Part shown: positions 1-4,488 of the stretch, one piece after another
Layout: the number at the start of each line of letters is the position of its first letter
Numbering within the stretch: the stretch's first letter is position 1
From: Oscillospiraceae bacterium
GTDB lineage: Bacteria > Bacillota > Clostridia > Oscillospirales > Oscillospiraceae
Assembly (NCBI GenBank): GCA_017420125.1
Contig: JAFOJR010000115.1
Coordinates: 1-5,276 of the forward strand
Direction: 5' to 3'
Length of the DNA stretch: 5,276 bases
Translations under genes and position numbers: made by a program
Notes under the pieces: model-generated
Told to the model about the DNA's origin: nothing
Database searches by the model: none
What the model saw: the letters and a program-made list of their open reading frames with translations, nothing else

Positions 1-123
1 AAAACAGAGTTTATCTTCAAACAAATCAATGGTTCCAAACGGACGAACTCTTGGTTGATCTCCCTCTGATGTTGCAAGAAAATAAACCCCCGCCTGTTTC
101 AAAAACTCATATACTTCTTTCAT
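1..123 (-). CDS. Pyridoxamine 5'-phosphate oxidase-like flavoprotein, NimA/NimC type (partial, 3' end beyond window)
   Basis: Reading the minus strand from an ATG at 123 gives 41 codons open to the window edge, so only the N-terminus is visible. It begins MKEVYEFLKQAGVYFLATSE and continues with a GDQPRVRPFG stretch, then a TIDLFEDKL strand. An N-terminal helix, a strand ending in LAT, a polar turn and the P-R-V-R-P-F-G segment is the usual opening of small split-barrel FMN-binding proteins annotated as pyridoxamine 5'-phosphate oxidase family or NimC/NimA (about 130-150 residues). The start is supported by a strong Shine-Dalgarno AAAGGAG (140-134) 10 nt upstream. By family knowledge such proteins bind FMN and may reduce small substrates such as nitroaromatics; the substrate here is unknown. 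It follows lpd at a distance of 154 nt and may have its own promoter. The family call is fairly firm; the function is not. Confidence 0.8.
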   Translation of the reverse strand, partial: MKEVYEFLKQAGVYFLATSEGDQPRVRPFGTIDLFEDKLCF

Positions 124-181
124 TTTGTATCAGCTCCTTTGATCCATTCTTCTGCAAATTTTTTGCGTGGTTCAAATCTTT

Positions 182-217
182 ATCATTTGGCTGCCTTTTA
201 TGCATGGGCCAAATGAT
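182..217. repeat. 10-bp perfect inverted repeat upstream of the flavoprotein gene
   Basis: ATCATTTGGC at 182-191 is exactly mirrored by GCCAAATGAT at 208-217, with a 16-nt spacer containing ATGCAT. Neither strand has a T-run after the stem, so it is not a standard intrinsic terminator. It lies 59-94 nt upstream of the start codon at 123. It could be an operator dyad or an mRNA hairpin between lpd and the flavoprotein gene. The symmetry is seen directly; the role is inferred. Confidence 0.6.
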
Positions 218-226
218 CCCCTGCAA
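197..226 (-). promoter_or_regulatory. Weak candidate promoter for the flavoprotein gene
   Basis: On the minus strand TTGCAG (226-221) is separated by 18 nt from CATAAA (202-197), which would start transcription near 190 and give a leader of about 67 nt. Both hexamers are imperfect. One half of the 10-bp dyad falls in the spacer and the other at the predicted start site, which is a common repressor arrangement. This is a suggestion only; readthrough from lpd is equally possible, since no terminator is visible after the lpd stop. Confidence 0.25.
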
Positions 227-277
227 TGGAATTCTTCCTCTGCCAGTGCCACTCCTGTTTTTCTGTAGCACAGCTTC

Positions 278-1669
278 TTACAGTTGATGAAGCGGCTGTC
301 CCAACATGCTCAGGCAGGCTTCCCAAACGGCTTCACTCAGGCTGGGATGCGGATAGATTAACTGCGCCAGATTTTCTGCTTTCAGTCCCAAATTCACCGC
401 CAAAGAAAGGCTTGAAATCACTTCCGATGCCTCAGCTCCTAAAATATGGCCACCTACAATTCGATAAGCCTCATCCGCAATCACTTTGACAAAGCCCTCC
501 CGGCGGCGCAAAGACAATGCCCGTCCGTTGCTGCGAAAGGCGCATTTCCCCACATGAATCTGTCCAAAAGCTAATTTTGCCTCTGCTTCTGTCATGCCCA
601 CTGAAGCAACTTCTGGCGTAGTATAAATGCAAGCAGGTATCACCGTCCCGCCAAGCGAAAATTCTTTACCTACTGCACTTTCTGCTGCAATCCTGCCCTT
701 GGCAAAAGCAGAATGCGCCAGCAGTTTCCCGCCAGTGATGTCCCCGGCAGCATACACTCCCGGAATGCTGGTTTCCATCCGTTCATCCACGCAAACAGCA
801 CCACGCTGCATTTTCAGCTGCAGAGCGCCAAACGCTTCCGTGGCCAGTCTGCGGCCTACGGCTACCAAAACAGTGTCACACTCCAGCGCCAGCTCTTTTT
901 CCTCTTTTTGACAGAGAACCAAAAGCCCTTCTCCCGTTTGTCGAATCTCTCGCACTGCAGTGGAAAGTGACACAGAAATTCCCTGCCGCTTTAACTGTTT
1001 CAACAGTTCTGCTGTTATTTCCTCGTCCACGCCAGGCAGAATTTCTTCCTGCTGTTCCACCACGGAAATTTTTGTTCCCAAGGGAGCAAATACATTGGCA
1101 AATTCCAGTCCGATCACGCCCGCACCAATGATTACCATCTGTTTGGGCGGCTGCGCAATGGAAAGCGCATCCGTGCTGGTCAAAACCCCTGGCAGATCAA
1201 TGCCGGGAATAGGCGGCACAGCCGGCTTTGCACCTGTTGCCAAAATCAGTTTTTTACATTCTACTTCCCAAGTTCCCTCGCTTGTCGGAACCAAAATTCT
1301 CTCCGGCGACTGCACTTGGCCTTTCCCGGCTATAACAGTAACCCCTCTGGTCTTTAAAAGCTGGACCACACCAGATTGCAGCATTTTTACTACCCGGTCC
1401 TTTTGTTTCAAAGCGCCATCCCAGTTGATCTGGGCCTGCTGAATTTCCAAACCAAATTCTCTGGCATGCTTCAGTTCTGCCATCAATCCACTGCTGCCCA
1501 GCAGTGTTTTCGTCGGGATACAGCCTTGGTTTAAACATGTACCACCCACTGCTTCTTGCTCAATCAAAGCCACATTGGCACCTAATTGGGCAGATCGCAA
1601 AGCTGCCGTGTATCCTGCCGGGCCACCTCCCAATACTGCAATTTCCACCTGTATGGTCTTATTCGCCAT
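278..1669 (-). CDS. lpdA: Dihydrolipoyl dehydrogenase (E3 component)
   Basis: A complete 463-residue flavoprotein disulfide reductase that reoxidises dihydrolipoyl groups on E2 or glycine-cleavage H proteins using NAD+, with FAD as cofactor, in the cytoplasm. Residues 13-20 (LGGGPAGY) form the FAD Rossmann loop. The redox disulfide is C45-LNQG-C50 within GGTCLNQGCIPTK. GAGVIG (182-187) is the NAD loop, and GVYAAGD (304-310) is the second FAD motif. The dimer-interface active-site pair is H441 and E446 in YPHPSLSEAVWE. All catalytic features and the length match the family. The start is supported by GGAGG 6 nt before the ATG. It stands alone, not beside E1/E2 or gcv genes, so its partner complex cannot be read here. 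It follows the hpf terminator by about 75 nt, so it should have its own promoter, though none is convincing in that AT-rich gap. Mercuric or other disulfide reductases are less likely given the motif set. Confidence 0.95.
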   Translation of the reverse strand: MANKTIQVEIAVLGGGPAGYTAALRSAQLGANVALIEQEAVGGTCLNQGCIPTKTLLGSSGLMAELKHAREFGLEIQQAQINWDGALKQKDRVVKMLQSGVVQLLKTRGVTVIAGKGQVQSPERILVPTSEGTWEVECKKLILATGAKPAVPPIPGIDLPGVLTSTDALSIAQPPKQMVIIGAGVIGLEFANVFAPLGTKISVVEQQEEILPGVDEEITAELLKQLKRQGISVSLSTAVREIRQTGEGLLVLCQKEEKELALECDTVLVAVGRRLATEAFGALQLKMQRGAVCVDERMETSIPGVYAAGDITGGKLLAHSAFAKGRIAAESAVGKEFSLGGTVIPACIYTTPEVASVGMTEAEAKLAFGQIHVGKCAFRSNGRALSLRRREGFVKVIADEAYRIVGGHILGAEASEVISSLSLAVNLGLKAENLAQLIYPHPSLSEAVWEACLSMLGQPLHQL

Positions 1670-1745
1670 TGTTATCCTCCAAATTTTTATTTTACTGGCA
1701 GCATATTGTTTTTTTCTTTGTTTTCAGTCTTTTTGACCAGACCGG

Positions 1746-1784
1746 AAAAGGGGCGCCATCCATGGAGACGGCACCCCTTTTTTT
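1746..1784 (-). terminator. Intrinsic terminator after hpf
   Basis: On the minus strand an A-tract (1784-1778) leads into GGGGTGCC (1777-1770), a 12-nt loop, GGCGCCCC (1757-1750) and TTTT (1749-1746). The 8-bp stem has one G-U wobble and can be extended by A-U pairs. Read on the plus strand the same position is a C-A mismatch, which favours the minus direction even though the plus strand has the longer T-run. It sits 42 nt past the hpf stop and separates hpf from lpd. Confidence 0.8.
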
Positions 1785-1825
1785 ATCTGATCCGACAGGC
1801 AAATGCCACCGGCTAAAACAGACAT

Positions 1826-2371
1826 TTAACTTTCATCCACAATCAGGCCATATCCGCCATTGTGCCGCTTATAAACAACCGCAAACGTCCCGTCTTCGTC
1901 CTGATTGCGGAACGCAAAAAACGTATGATCCAGCAGATTCATTTGCAAAATTGCTTCTTCCACCGTCATTGGTTTGATGAAGAACCGCTTTGTCCGAACC
2001 AGATTGAACTCTTCTTCTTCAGCCATCTCGTCCGAAATAGATGAAGCGGGAACTCCTCGTTCAAAAGCGCCTTGCCGCAACCTTTTCTCCAACCGGGTCT
2101 TGTTCTTGCGGATTTGCCGCTCAATTACCGCGACGGCCTGGTCAATTGCTGCACGCATTTCGTTATTCACACTTTCTTCTGCGCGGAAAATCGTACTTCC
2201 GGAACGTACAGTCAGTTCTACAATACACCGTTGTTCCTTTTCCACGCTCAATGTGACAGATGCAACTGCATCCTCCTTGAAATAACGATCCAGCTTACTG
2301 ATTTTTTTCTCTGCATACGCATGGACAGCAGGGGACAAGTCTACCTTCTTGTCTGTGAAAACGAATTTCAT
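1826..2371 (-). CDS. hpf: Ribosome hibernation promoting factor, long form (HPF/RaiA family)
   Basis: A 181-residue protein that binds the 30S subunit in slow growth or stress and joins 70S ribosomes into inactive 100S dimers. Residues 1-100 are the HPF/RaiA domain (MKFVFTDKKVDLSPAV start, helix AYAEKKISKLDRYF, strands around VASVTLSVEKEQ and CIVELTVRSG, then a basic helix RQIRKNKTRLEKRLRQ). An acidic linker follows (about 101-121). The C-terminal dimerisation domain covers about 122-181, with VRTKRFFIKPMTVEEAI and a VVYKRHNGGYGLIV end. This two-domain length is typical of Firmicutes. The frame is open 34 codons further upstream, but the start at 2371 is chosen because the protein matches the family from there, an AAAGGAG sits 9 nt before it, and a promoter -10 lies inside the longer frame. 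A structured leader precedes it and a terminator follows it. The call is firm. Confidence 0.95.
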   Translation of the reverse strand: MKFVFTDKKVDLSPAVHAYAEKKISKLDRYFKEDAVASVTLSVEKEQRCIVELTVRSGSTIFRAEESVNNEMRAAIDQAVAVIERQIRKNKTRLEKRLRQGAFERGVPASSISDEMAEEEEFNLVRTKRFFIKPMTVEEAILQMNLLDHTFFAFRNQDEDGTFAVVYKRHNGGYGLIVDES

Positions 2372-2389
2372 TTCCTTCAACTCCTTTAT

Positions 2390-2421
2390 CTCCCGTAGGA
2401 GGGAATTCGGGCACCGTGCCC
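2390..2421 (-). promoter_or_regulatory. Structured 5' leader of hpf (two small hairpins)
   Basis: Between the predicted start site near 2434 and the hpf ATG, the minus-strand RNA can form GGGCA/TGCCC (2421-2417 with 2413-2409, 3-nt loop) and CTCC/GGAG (2401-2398 with 2393-2390, 4-nt loop). The second hairpin is 6 nt upstream of the AAAGGAG ribosome-binding site, and its CTCC could alternatively pair with that site. This suggests possible translational control, but both stems are short and no known riboswitch is recognised. Confidence 0.35.
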
Positions 2422-2440
2422 TGAGGATGTCTCTGTTAGT

Positions 2441-2469
2441 ATTATAGCACAATCCAGAGGGAAAATCAC
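2441..2469 (-). promoter_or_regulatory. Extended -10 promoter of hpf
   Basis: The minus strand carries TGCTATAAT (2449-2441), a perfect -10 hexamer with the TGn extension. The -35 position at 17-nt spacing is GTGATT (2469-2464), only 3 of 6 matches, which is usual for extended -10 promoters. Initiation near A2434 would give a leader of about 63 nt. Since it lies within the longer hpf reading frame, it also argues for the downstream start codon. Confidence 0.6.
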
Positions 2470-2528
2470 TCATTTTTTGTGCAAAATCATAAATTCTCTT
2501 TTTTGCCGATTCTCTTTTTCGGACACAG

Positions 2529-2584
2529 ATGGTCCTTTACAGCACAGCCGATGCATGGTCCTTTACAGCACAGCCGATGCATGG
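2529..2584. repeat. Perfect 26-bp tandem duplication across the fumarase stop codon
   Basis: Positions 2529-2554 and 2555-2580 are identical over all 26 bases, and the period continues four bases to 2584. In the minus-strand sense the unit spans the last six sense codons of the fumarase gene, its TAA and an AAAGGAC-like stretch. The copy nearer the gene encodes the real C-terminus; the distal copy is noncoding. Perfect identity suggests a recent slippage or duplication event. Confidence 0.95.
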
Positions 2585-3405
2585 CGTGTAACATGACAGC
2601 CTAAATTGACCATGCAAGGTAACCCTGCAATATGAGTGGGATACGGGAGAATTTTTACCCCTAAGGCCGTTATGGTTCCTCCCAAGCCTTGCGGGCCAAT
2701 CCCCAAGCGGTTGATGCGTGCCAAAAGGCTCTGCTCCATCTCTGCGTAAAACGGGTCCGGATTGTCCTGGTCCAGTGGAAGAAGCAGCGCTTTTTTCGCC
2801 AAAAGCCCTGCGTATTCCGACGTCCCACCCAATCCAACTCCTACAATCACCGGTGGGCAGGGATTGGACCCGGCCTGTTCCACTGCATCTACAATAAAAT
2901 CTTCCACTTCCGCTTGGGACACAGAGGGCCGAAACATTTTCAAGACGCTCATATTTTCACTTCCAAAACCTTTGGGTGCCACGGTAAGTTCCAACTGCTC
3001 TCCTGCTGTCAGCTCTAAATTCACAATGGCCGGGGTATTATCGTTGGTATTTTCCCGCCGCAGCGGGTCCCGAACCACCGAACAGCGGAGACACCCCTCT
3101 ACATATCCACGGCGCACTCCTTCTTCAATGGCATCCTGCAAAAGTCCGCCTGTGATCTGCACTTCCTGTCCCAATCGGCAAAACACCATCGCCATACCGG
3201 TATCCTGACAGACAGGAAGTCCCTGCTCCTGTGCAAAAGTAAAATTATCCACTGCGCTTTGCAGCATCATACGACCTACTTCGGACAATTCCCGTTCCTG
3301 TGCCCGGCGCAGTACGCACTGCAAATCCGGTGCTAATTGGCAATTGGCCTGAATACATAAATCTCGTACAGTTTCCACAATGTTCTGATAGGAAATTACC
3401 TTCAT
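2563..3405 (-). CDS. fumA: Fumarate hydratase, class I, alpha subunit (or L-tartrate dehydratase alpha)
   Basis: A 280-residue N-terminal-half subunit of iron-sulfur fumarase, which interconverts fumarate and malate. Recognisable blocks are PVCQDTGMAMVF (64-75), RENTNDNTPAIV (117-128), VAPKGFGSENMS (142-153), NPCPPVIVGVGLGGT (181-195), LGIGPQGLGG (234-243) and PTHIAGLP...GCHVTRH (256-275). C66, C183 and C270 are the likely [4Fe-4S] ligands by family analogy. The protein is full length for a separate alpha subunit. An in-frame ATG six codons upstream (3423) exists, but the start at 3405 is preferred because AGGTGAG lies just before it and the family match begins there. The class I enzyme needs a beta subunit, normally encoded immediately downstream, and here the next gene is hpf. 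The product would be inactive unless a beta gene lies elsewhere. L-tartrate dehydratase alpha belongs to the same family and cannot be excluded. Confidence 0.9.
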   Translation of the reverse strand: MKVISYQNIVETVRDLCIQANCQLAPDLQCVLRRAQERELSEVGRMMLQSAVDNFTFAQEQGLPVCQDTGMAMVFCRLGQEVQITGGLLQDAIEEGVRRGYVEGCLRCSVVRDPLRRENTNDNTPAIVNLELTAGEQLELTVAPKGFGSENMSVLKMFRPSVSQAEVEDFIVDAVEQAGSNPCPPVIVGVGLGGTSEYAGLLAKKALLLPLDQDNPDPFYAEMEQSLLARINRLGIGPQGLGGTITALGVKILPYPTHIAGLPCMVNLGCHVTRHASAVL

Positions 3406-3464
3406 TTTTCTCACCTGTTTCATTGAAATCCATTTGTTTTAAAAAAAGAAGAGCCATTCGACAA

Positions 3465-3485
3465 AAACAGACAAAACTTCTGTTT
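3465..3485. repeat. 7-bp inverted repeat in the fumarase leader / next to the small-RNA -35
   Basis: AAACAGA (3465-3471) and TCTGTTT (3479-3485) are perfect inverted copies separated by 7 nt. The right arm touches the plus-strand -35 hexamer TTGACT (3484-3489). In minus-strand RNA it would be a hairpin in the fumarase leader. It could be an operator or incidental in an AT-rich stretch. Confidence 0.4.
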
Positions 3486-3513
3486 GACTTTTCCCCTGCT
3501 TTTCTATTATACT
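3484..3513 (+). promoter_or_regulatory. Near-consensus housekeeping promoter for a plus-strand small RNA
   Basis: TTGACT (3484-3489) and TATACT (3508-3513) each match the sigma-A consensus at 5 of 6 positions, with an 18-nt spacer. Initiation is predicted at about A3520. No plus-strand gene lies downstream, only a foldable segment and a terminator. Confidence 0.55.
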
Positions 3514-3532
3514 GGGTTTACAGCGAAGCCAA
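3506..3532 (-). promoter_or_regulatory. Candidate fumarase promoter with perfect -10
   Basis: The minus strand has TATAAT at 3511-3506. The best upstream hexamer is TTGGCT (3532-3527), but the 15-nt spacer is short, so the -35 is doubtful. Initiation near 3499 would give a fumarase leader of about 94 nt. The -10 overlaps the plus-strand -10 by four bases. Confidence 0.35.
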
Positions 3533-3648
3533 TCTGCGGGAATTGCTTCCAAAGTATCCTTCAAAGGTCCTCTTTTGGGATAATTGAGTCCATCCGGGTT
3601 TTTACCCGCAGTACTCTCTTCGGGCGCCTTACAGGCGCTCTTTTTTTA
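3520..3648 (+). ncRNA. Candidate small structured RNA of about 128 nt, family not recognised
   Basis: A transcript starting near 3520 and ending in the T-run at 3641-3647 has no plausible reading frame but folds well by eye. CTGCGGG (3534-3540) pairs with CCCGCAG, ending near 3611. CGAAG (3524-3528) can pair with CTTCG (3618-3622) outside it. Inside, TATCC (3555-3559) pairs with GGATA (3578-3582), enclosing CAAAGG/CTTTTG (3562-3567 with 3572-3577) around a TCCT loop. The result is a rod with an asymmetric internal bubble, followed by a terminator. It is flanked by a matching promoter and lies antisense to the yabR downstream region. The rod-with-bubble shape recalls 6S RNA, but it is shorter than usual 6S and I recognise no family signature. 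The perfect long-range stem, promoter and terminator together make a real transcription unit likely; the function is unknown. Confidence 0.55.
3622..3647 (+). terminator. Intrinsic terminator of the plus-strand small RNA
   Basis: GGGCGCC (3622-3628) pairs with GGCGCTC (3634-3640) around a TTACA loop, giving 7 bp with one G-U, followed directly by seven T (3641-3647). On the minus strand the stem is preceded, not followed, by the homopolymer, so the direction is clearly plus. Confidence 0.8.
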
Positions 3649-3667
3649 TCTGTTTTTGATATAAATG

Positions 3668-3703
3668 CAAAGCAAGACGGCGCACTTTGCCCGTCTTGCT
3701 TTG
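3668..3703 (-). terminator. 13-bp hairpin after yabR (operon end or 3' stabiliser)
   Basis: CAAAGCAAGACGG (3668-3680) and CCGTCTTGCTTTG (3691-3703) are perfect inverted repeats with a 10-nt loop, beginning 11 nt past the yabR stop. In the minus direction the stem is followed by CATTTATATC, a poor U-tract, so termination efficiency is uncertain. It most likely marks the 3' end of the yabP-yabQ-divIC-yabR transcript and may also act on plus-strand readthrough of the small RNA. Confidence 0.6.
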
Positions 3704-3714
3704 TATTCCGTCTT

Positions 3715-4170
3715 TTATCGGCGTCCCCTTCTGGAGCCACCCCTTTTATCAATATGTCGGTTGAGTTCGGACATCTTGCTGTCCGAGGCTTGCATAAATT
3801 GTTTCAATCGATCCTCAAATGTAATTGGTTCTTTCGATACTGCCTGCTTTGGCACATACGACCCGCGCTGCTGCGACCGTGGCGCATTGGGTTTTCCGCC
3901 GCCTGCCGCCTGCCGGGAATTGGCGGGACGGGGTGGATCCAACGCTTTCTTAATCGACAAGTTGATGCGGTTGTTGTCATCAATCCCCAACACCTTCACT
4001 TGTACCATTTGCCCTTCTTTGAGGTGATCTCGTATGTCGTTTACATACGTATATGCAATTTCTGAAATGTGTACCAAACCTGTTTTCCCATCCGGGAATG
4101 AAACAAAAGCACCAAATTTTGTAATTCCGGTTACTTTACCCTCGAGAACCGCACCAACACCGAACTCCAT
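3715..4170 (-). CDS. yabR: S1-domain RNA-binding protein, YabR-like
   Basis: A 151-residue protein. Residues 3-75 form one S1 OB-fold domain (GAVLEGKVTGITKFGAFVSF, GLVHISEIA, VNDIRDHLKEGQMVQVKVLGI, RINLSIKKA). Residues 76-113 are a Pro/Gly/Arg/Gln-rich flexible linker. Residues 116-140 form a predicted helix (ITFEDRLKQFMQASDSKMSE) and the tail KRGGSRRGRR is strongly basic. The family binds RNA and is linked to ribosomes; the exact role is not settled. Its place directly after divIC matches the Bacillus subtilis order yabP-yabQ-divIC-yabR and supports the name over YugI-like paralogues. The ATG at 4170 has AAAGG about 8 nt upstream and a stronger GGGAGG further up; a hairpin overlaps the end of divIC in the 39-nt gap. 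It is cytoplasmic and complete. Confidence 0.9.
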   Translation of the reverse strand: MEFGVGAVLEGKVTGITKFGAFVSFPDGKTGLVHISEIAYTYVNDIRDHLKEGQMVQVKVLGIDDNNRINLSIKKALDPPRPANSRQAAGGGKPNAPRSQQRGSYVPKQAVSKEPITFEDRLKQFMQASDSKMSELNRHIDKRGGSRRGRR

Positions 4171-4191
4171 ATTTTAAGCCTTTTCCTCCCT

Positions 4192-4210
4192 AACTTTCTC
4201 GCAGAAAGTT
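4192..4210 (-). repeat. Intercistronic hairpin between divIC and yabR
   Basis: AACTTTCT (4192-4199) and AGAAAGTT (4203-4210) are perfect 8-bp inverted copies with a 3-nt CGC loop. The stem begins within the divIC stop codon and ends just before the GGGAGG upstream of yabR. No T-run follows, so it is unlikely to terminate. It may affect mRNA processing or the relative translation of divIC and yabR. Confidence 0.6.
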
Positions 4211-4488
4211 TAATTGCTGATATCAACAAAAATCTTTTCCCCCGGCAGGACAAGGCCTATTTGCTCTCGTGCAATCTTTTCCAACAACTCCGGATCATCA
4301 CTGTTTGCGATATCTCGTTCCAGTGTGGCGTTTTTTTCCTGAAGCTCTGCTACCTGAGCTTTCAGTTCGTTTTCCTGCACTTGAGCTGACGCAATCTGAT
4401 CTCGCAGCGTCAGGAGGGAGATGGCCATATAAACCAGCAGAATCAAAACAATCAGTTTTGTGGAAAAACCCGCTCGTTTGAACTTCAC
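4210..4488 (-). CDS. divIC: Cell division protein DivIC (FtsB-like septum initiator)
   Basis: A 92-residue bitopic membrane protein of the divisome, which partners with FtsL and DivIB to support septal wall synthesis. It has a short basic cytoplasmic N-terminus (MKFKRAGFSTK), one transmembrane helix (about 11-28, LIVLILLVYMAISLLTL) and an extracytoplasmic coiled coil (about 30-65, ending LQEKNATLERDI). The conserved terminal segment DPELLEKIAREQIGLVLPGE runs from about 65 to 84, then KIFVDISN. The start is a GTG with GGAGG 8 nt upstream; no in-frame ATG fits, and an in-frame TAA lies just upstream in this frame. The first 191 nt lie inside the longest yabQ frame, so translation is probably coupled. 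Family, size and neighbours all agree. Confidence 0.92.
   Translation of the reverse strand: MKFKRAGFSTKLIVLILLVYMAISLLTLRDQIASAQVQENELKAQVAELQEKNATLERDIANSDDPELLEKIAREQIGLVLPGEKIFVDISN

Noticed and set aside
51..489. Plus-strand open frames at 51-287 and 226-489
   Set aside because: They oppose the flavoprotein gene start and the lpd 3' end. Their Phe/Leu/Cys-rich sequence is typical of antisense readings and no ribosome-binding site is present.
960..1977. Plus-strand open frames at 960-1442 and 1504-1977
   Set aside because: They are antisense to lpd and hpf, have no convincing start signals and give no recognisable protein pattern; the minus-strand genes show full catalytic motifs.
2372..2473. 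N-terminal extension of hpf by 34 codons
   Set aside because: The extension lacks similarity to the family, contains the extended -10 promoter, and the downstream ATG has a better ribosome-binding site.
2470..2556. Minus-strand mini-ORF of 28 codons starting in the distal 26-bp repeat (MHRLCCKGPSVSE...)
   Set aside because: The AAAGGA before its ATG is only 2 nt away and exists only because of the duplication; the peptide has no recognisable feature and is not a fumarase beta start.
3520..3648. Assigning the small RNA to 6S, SRP, tmRNA or a known riboswitch
   Set aside because: The length is short for 6S and tmRNA, no SRP apical-loop motif is present, no plus-strand gene follows for a riboswitch, and I recognise no conserved signature of these classes.
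3561..3752. Minus-strand open frame of 63 codons after yabR
   Set aside because: It runs through two perfect hairpins, overlaps the yabR end and has no ribosome-binding site or domain pattern.
3484..4065. Long plus-strand open frame (193 codons) across yabR and the small RNA
   Set aside because: It lies antisense to a clear S1-domain protein, starts at the promoter itself with no ribosome-binding site, and its translation is Cys/Arg/Phe-rich without domain features.
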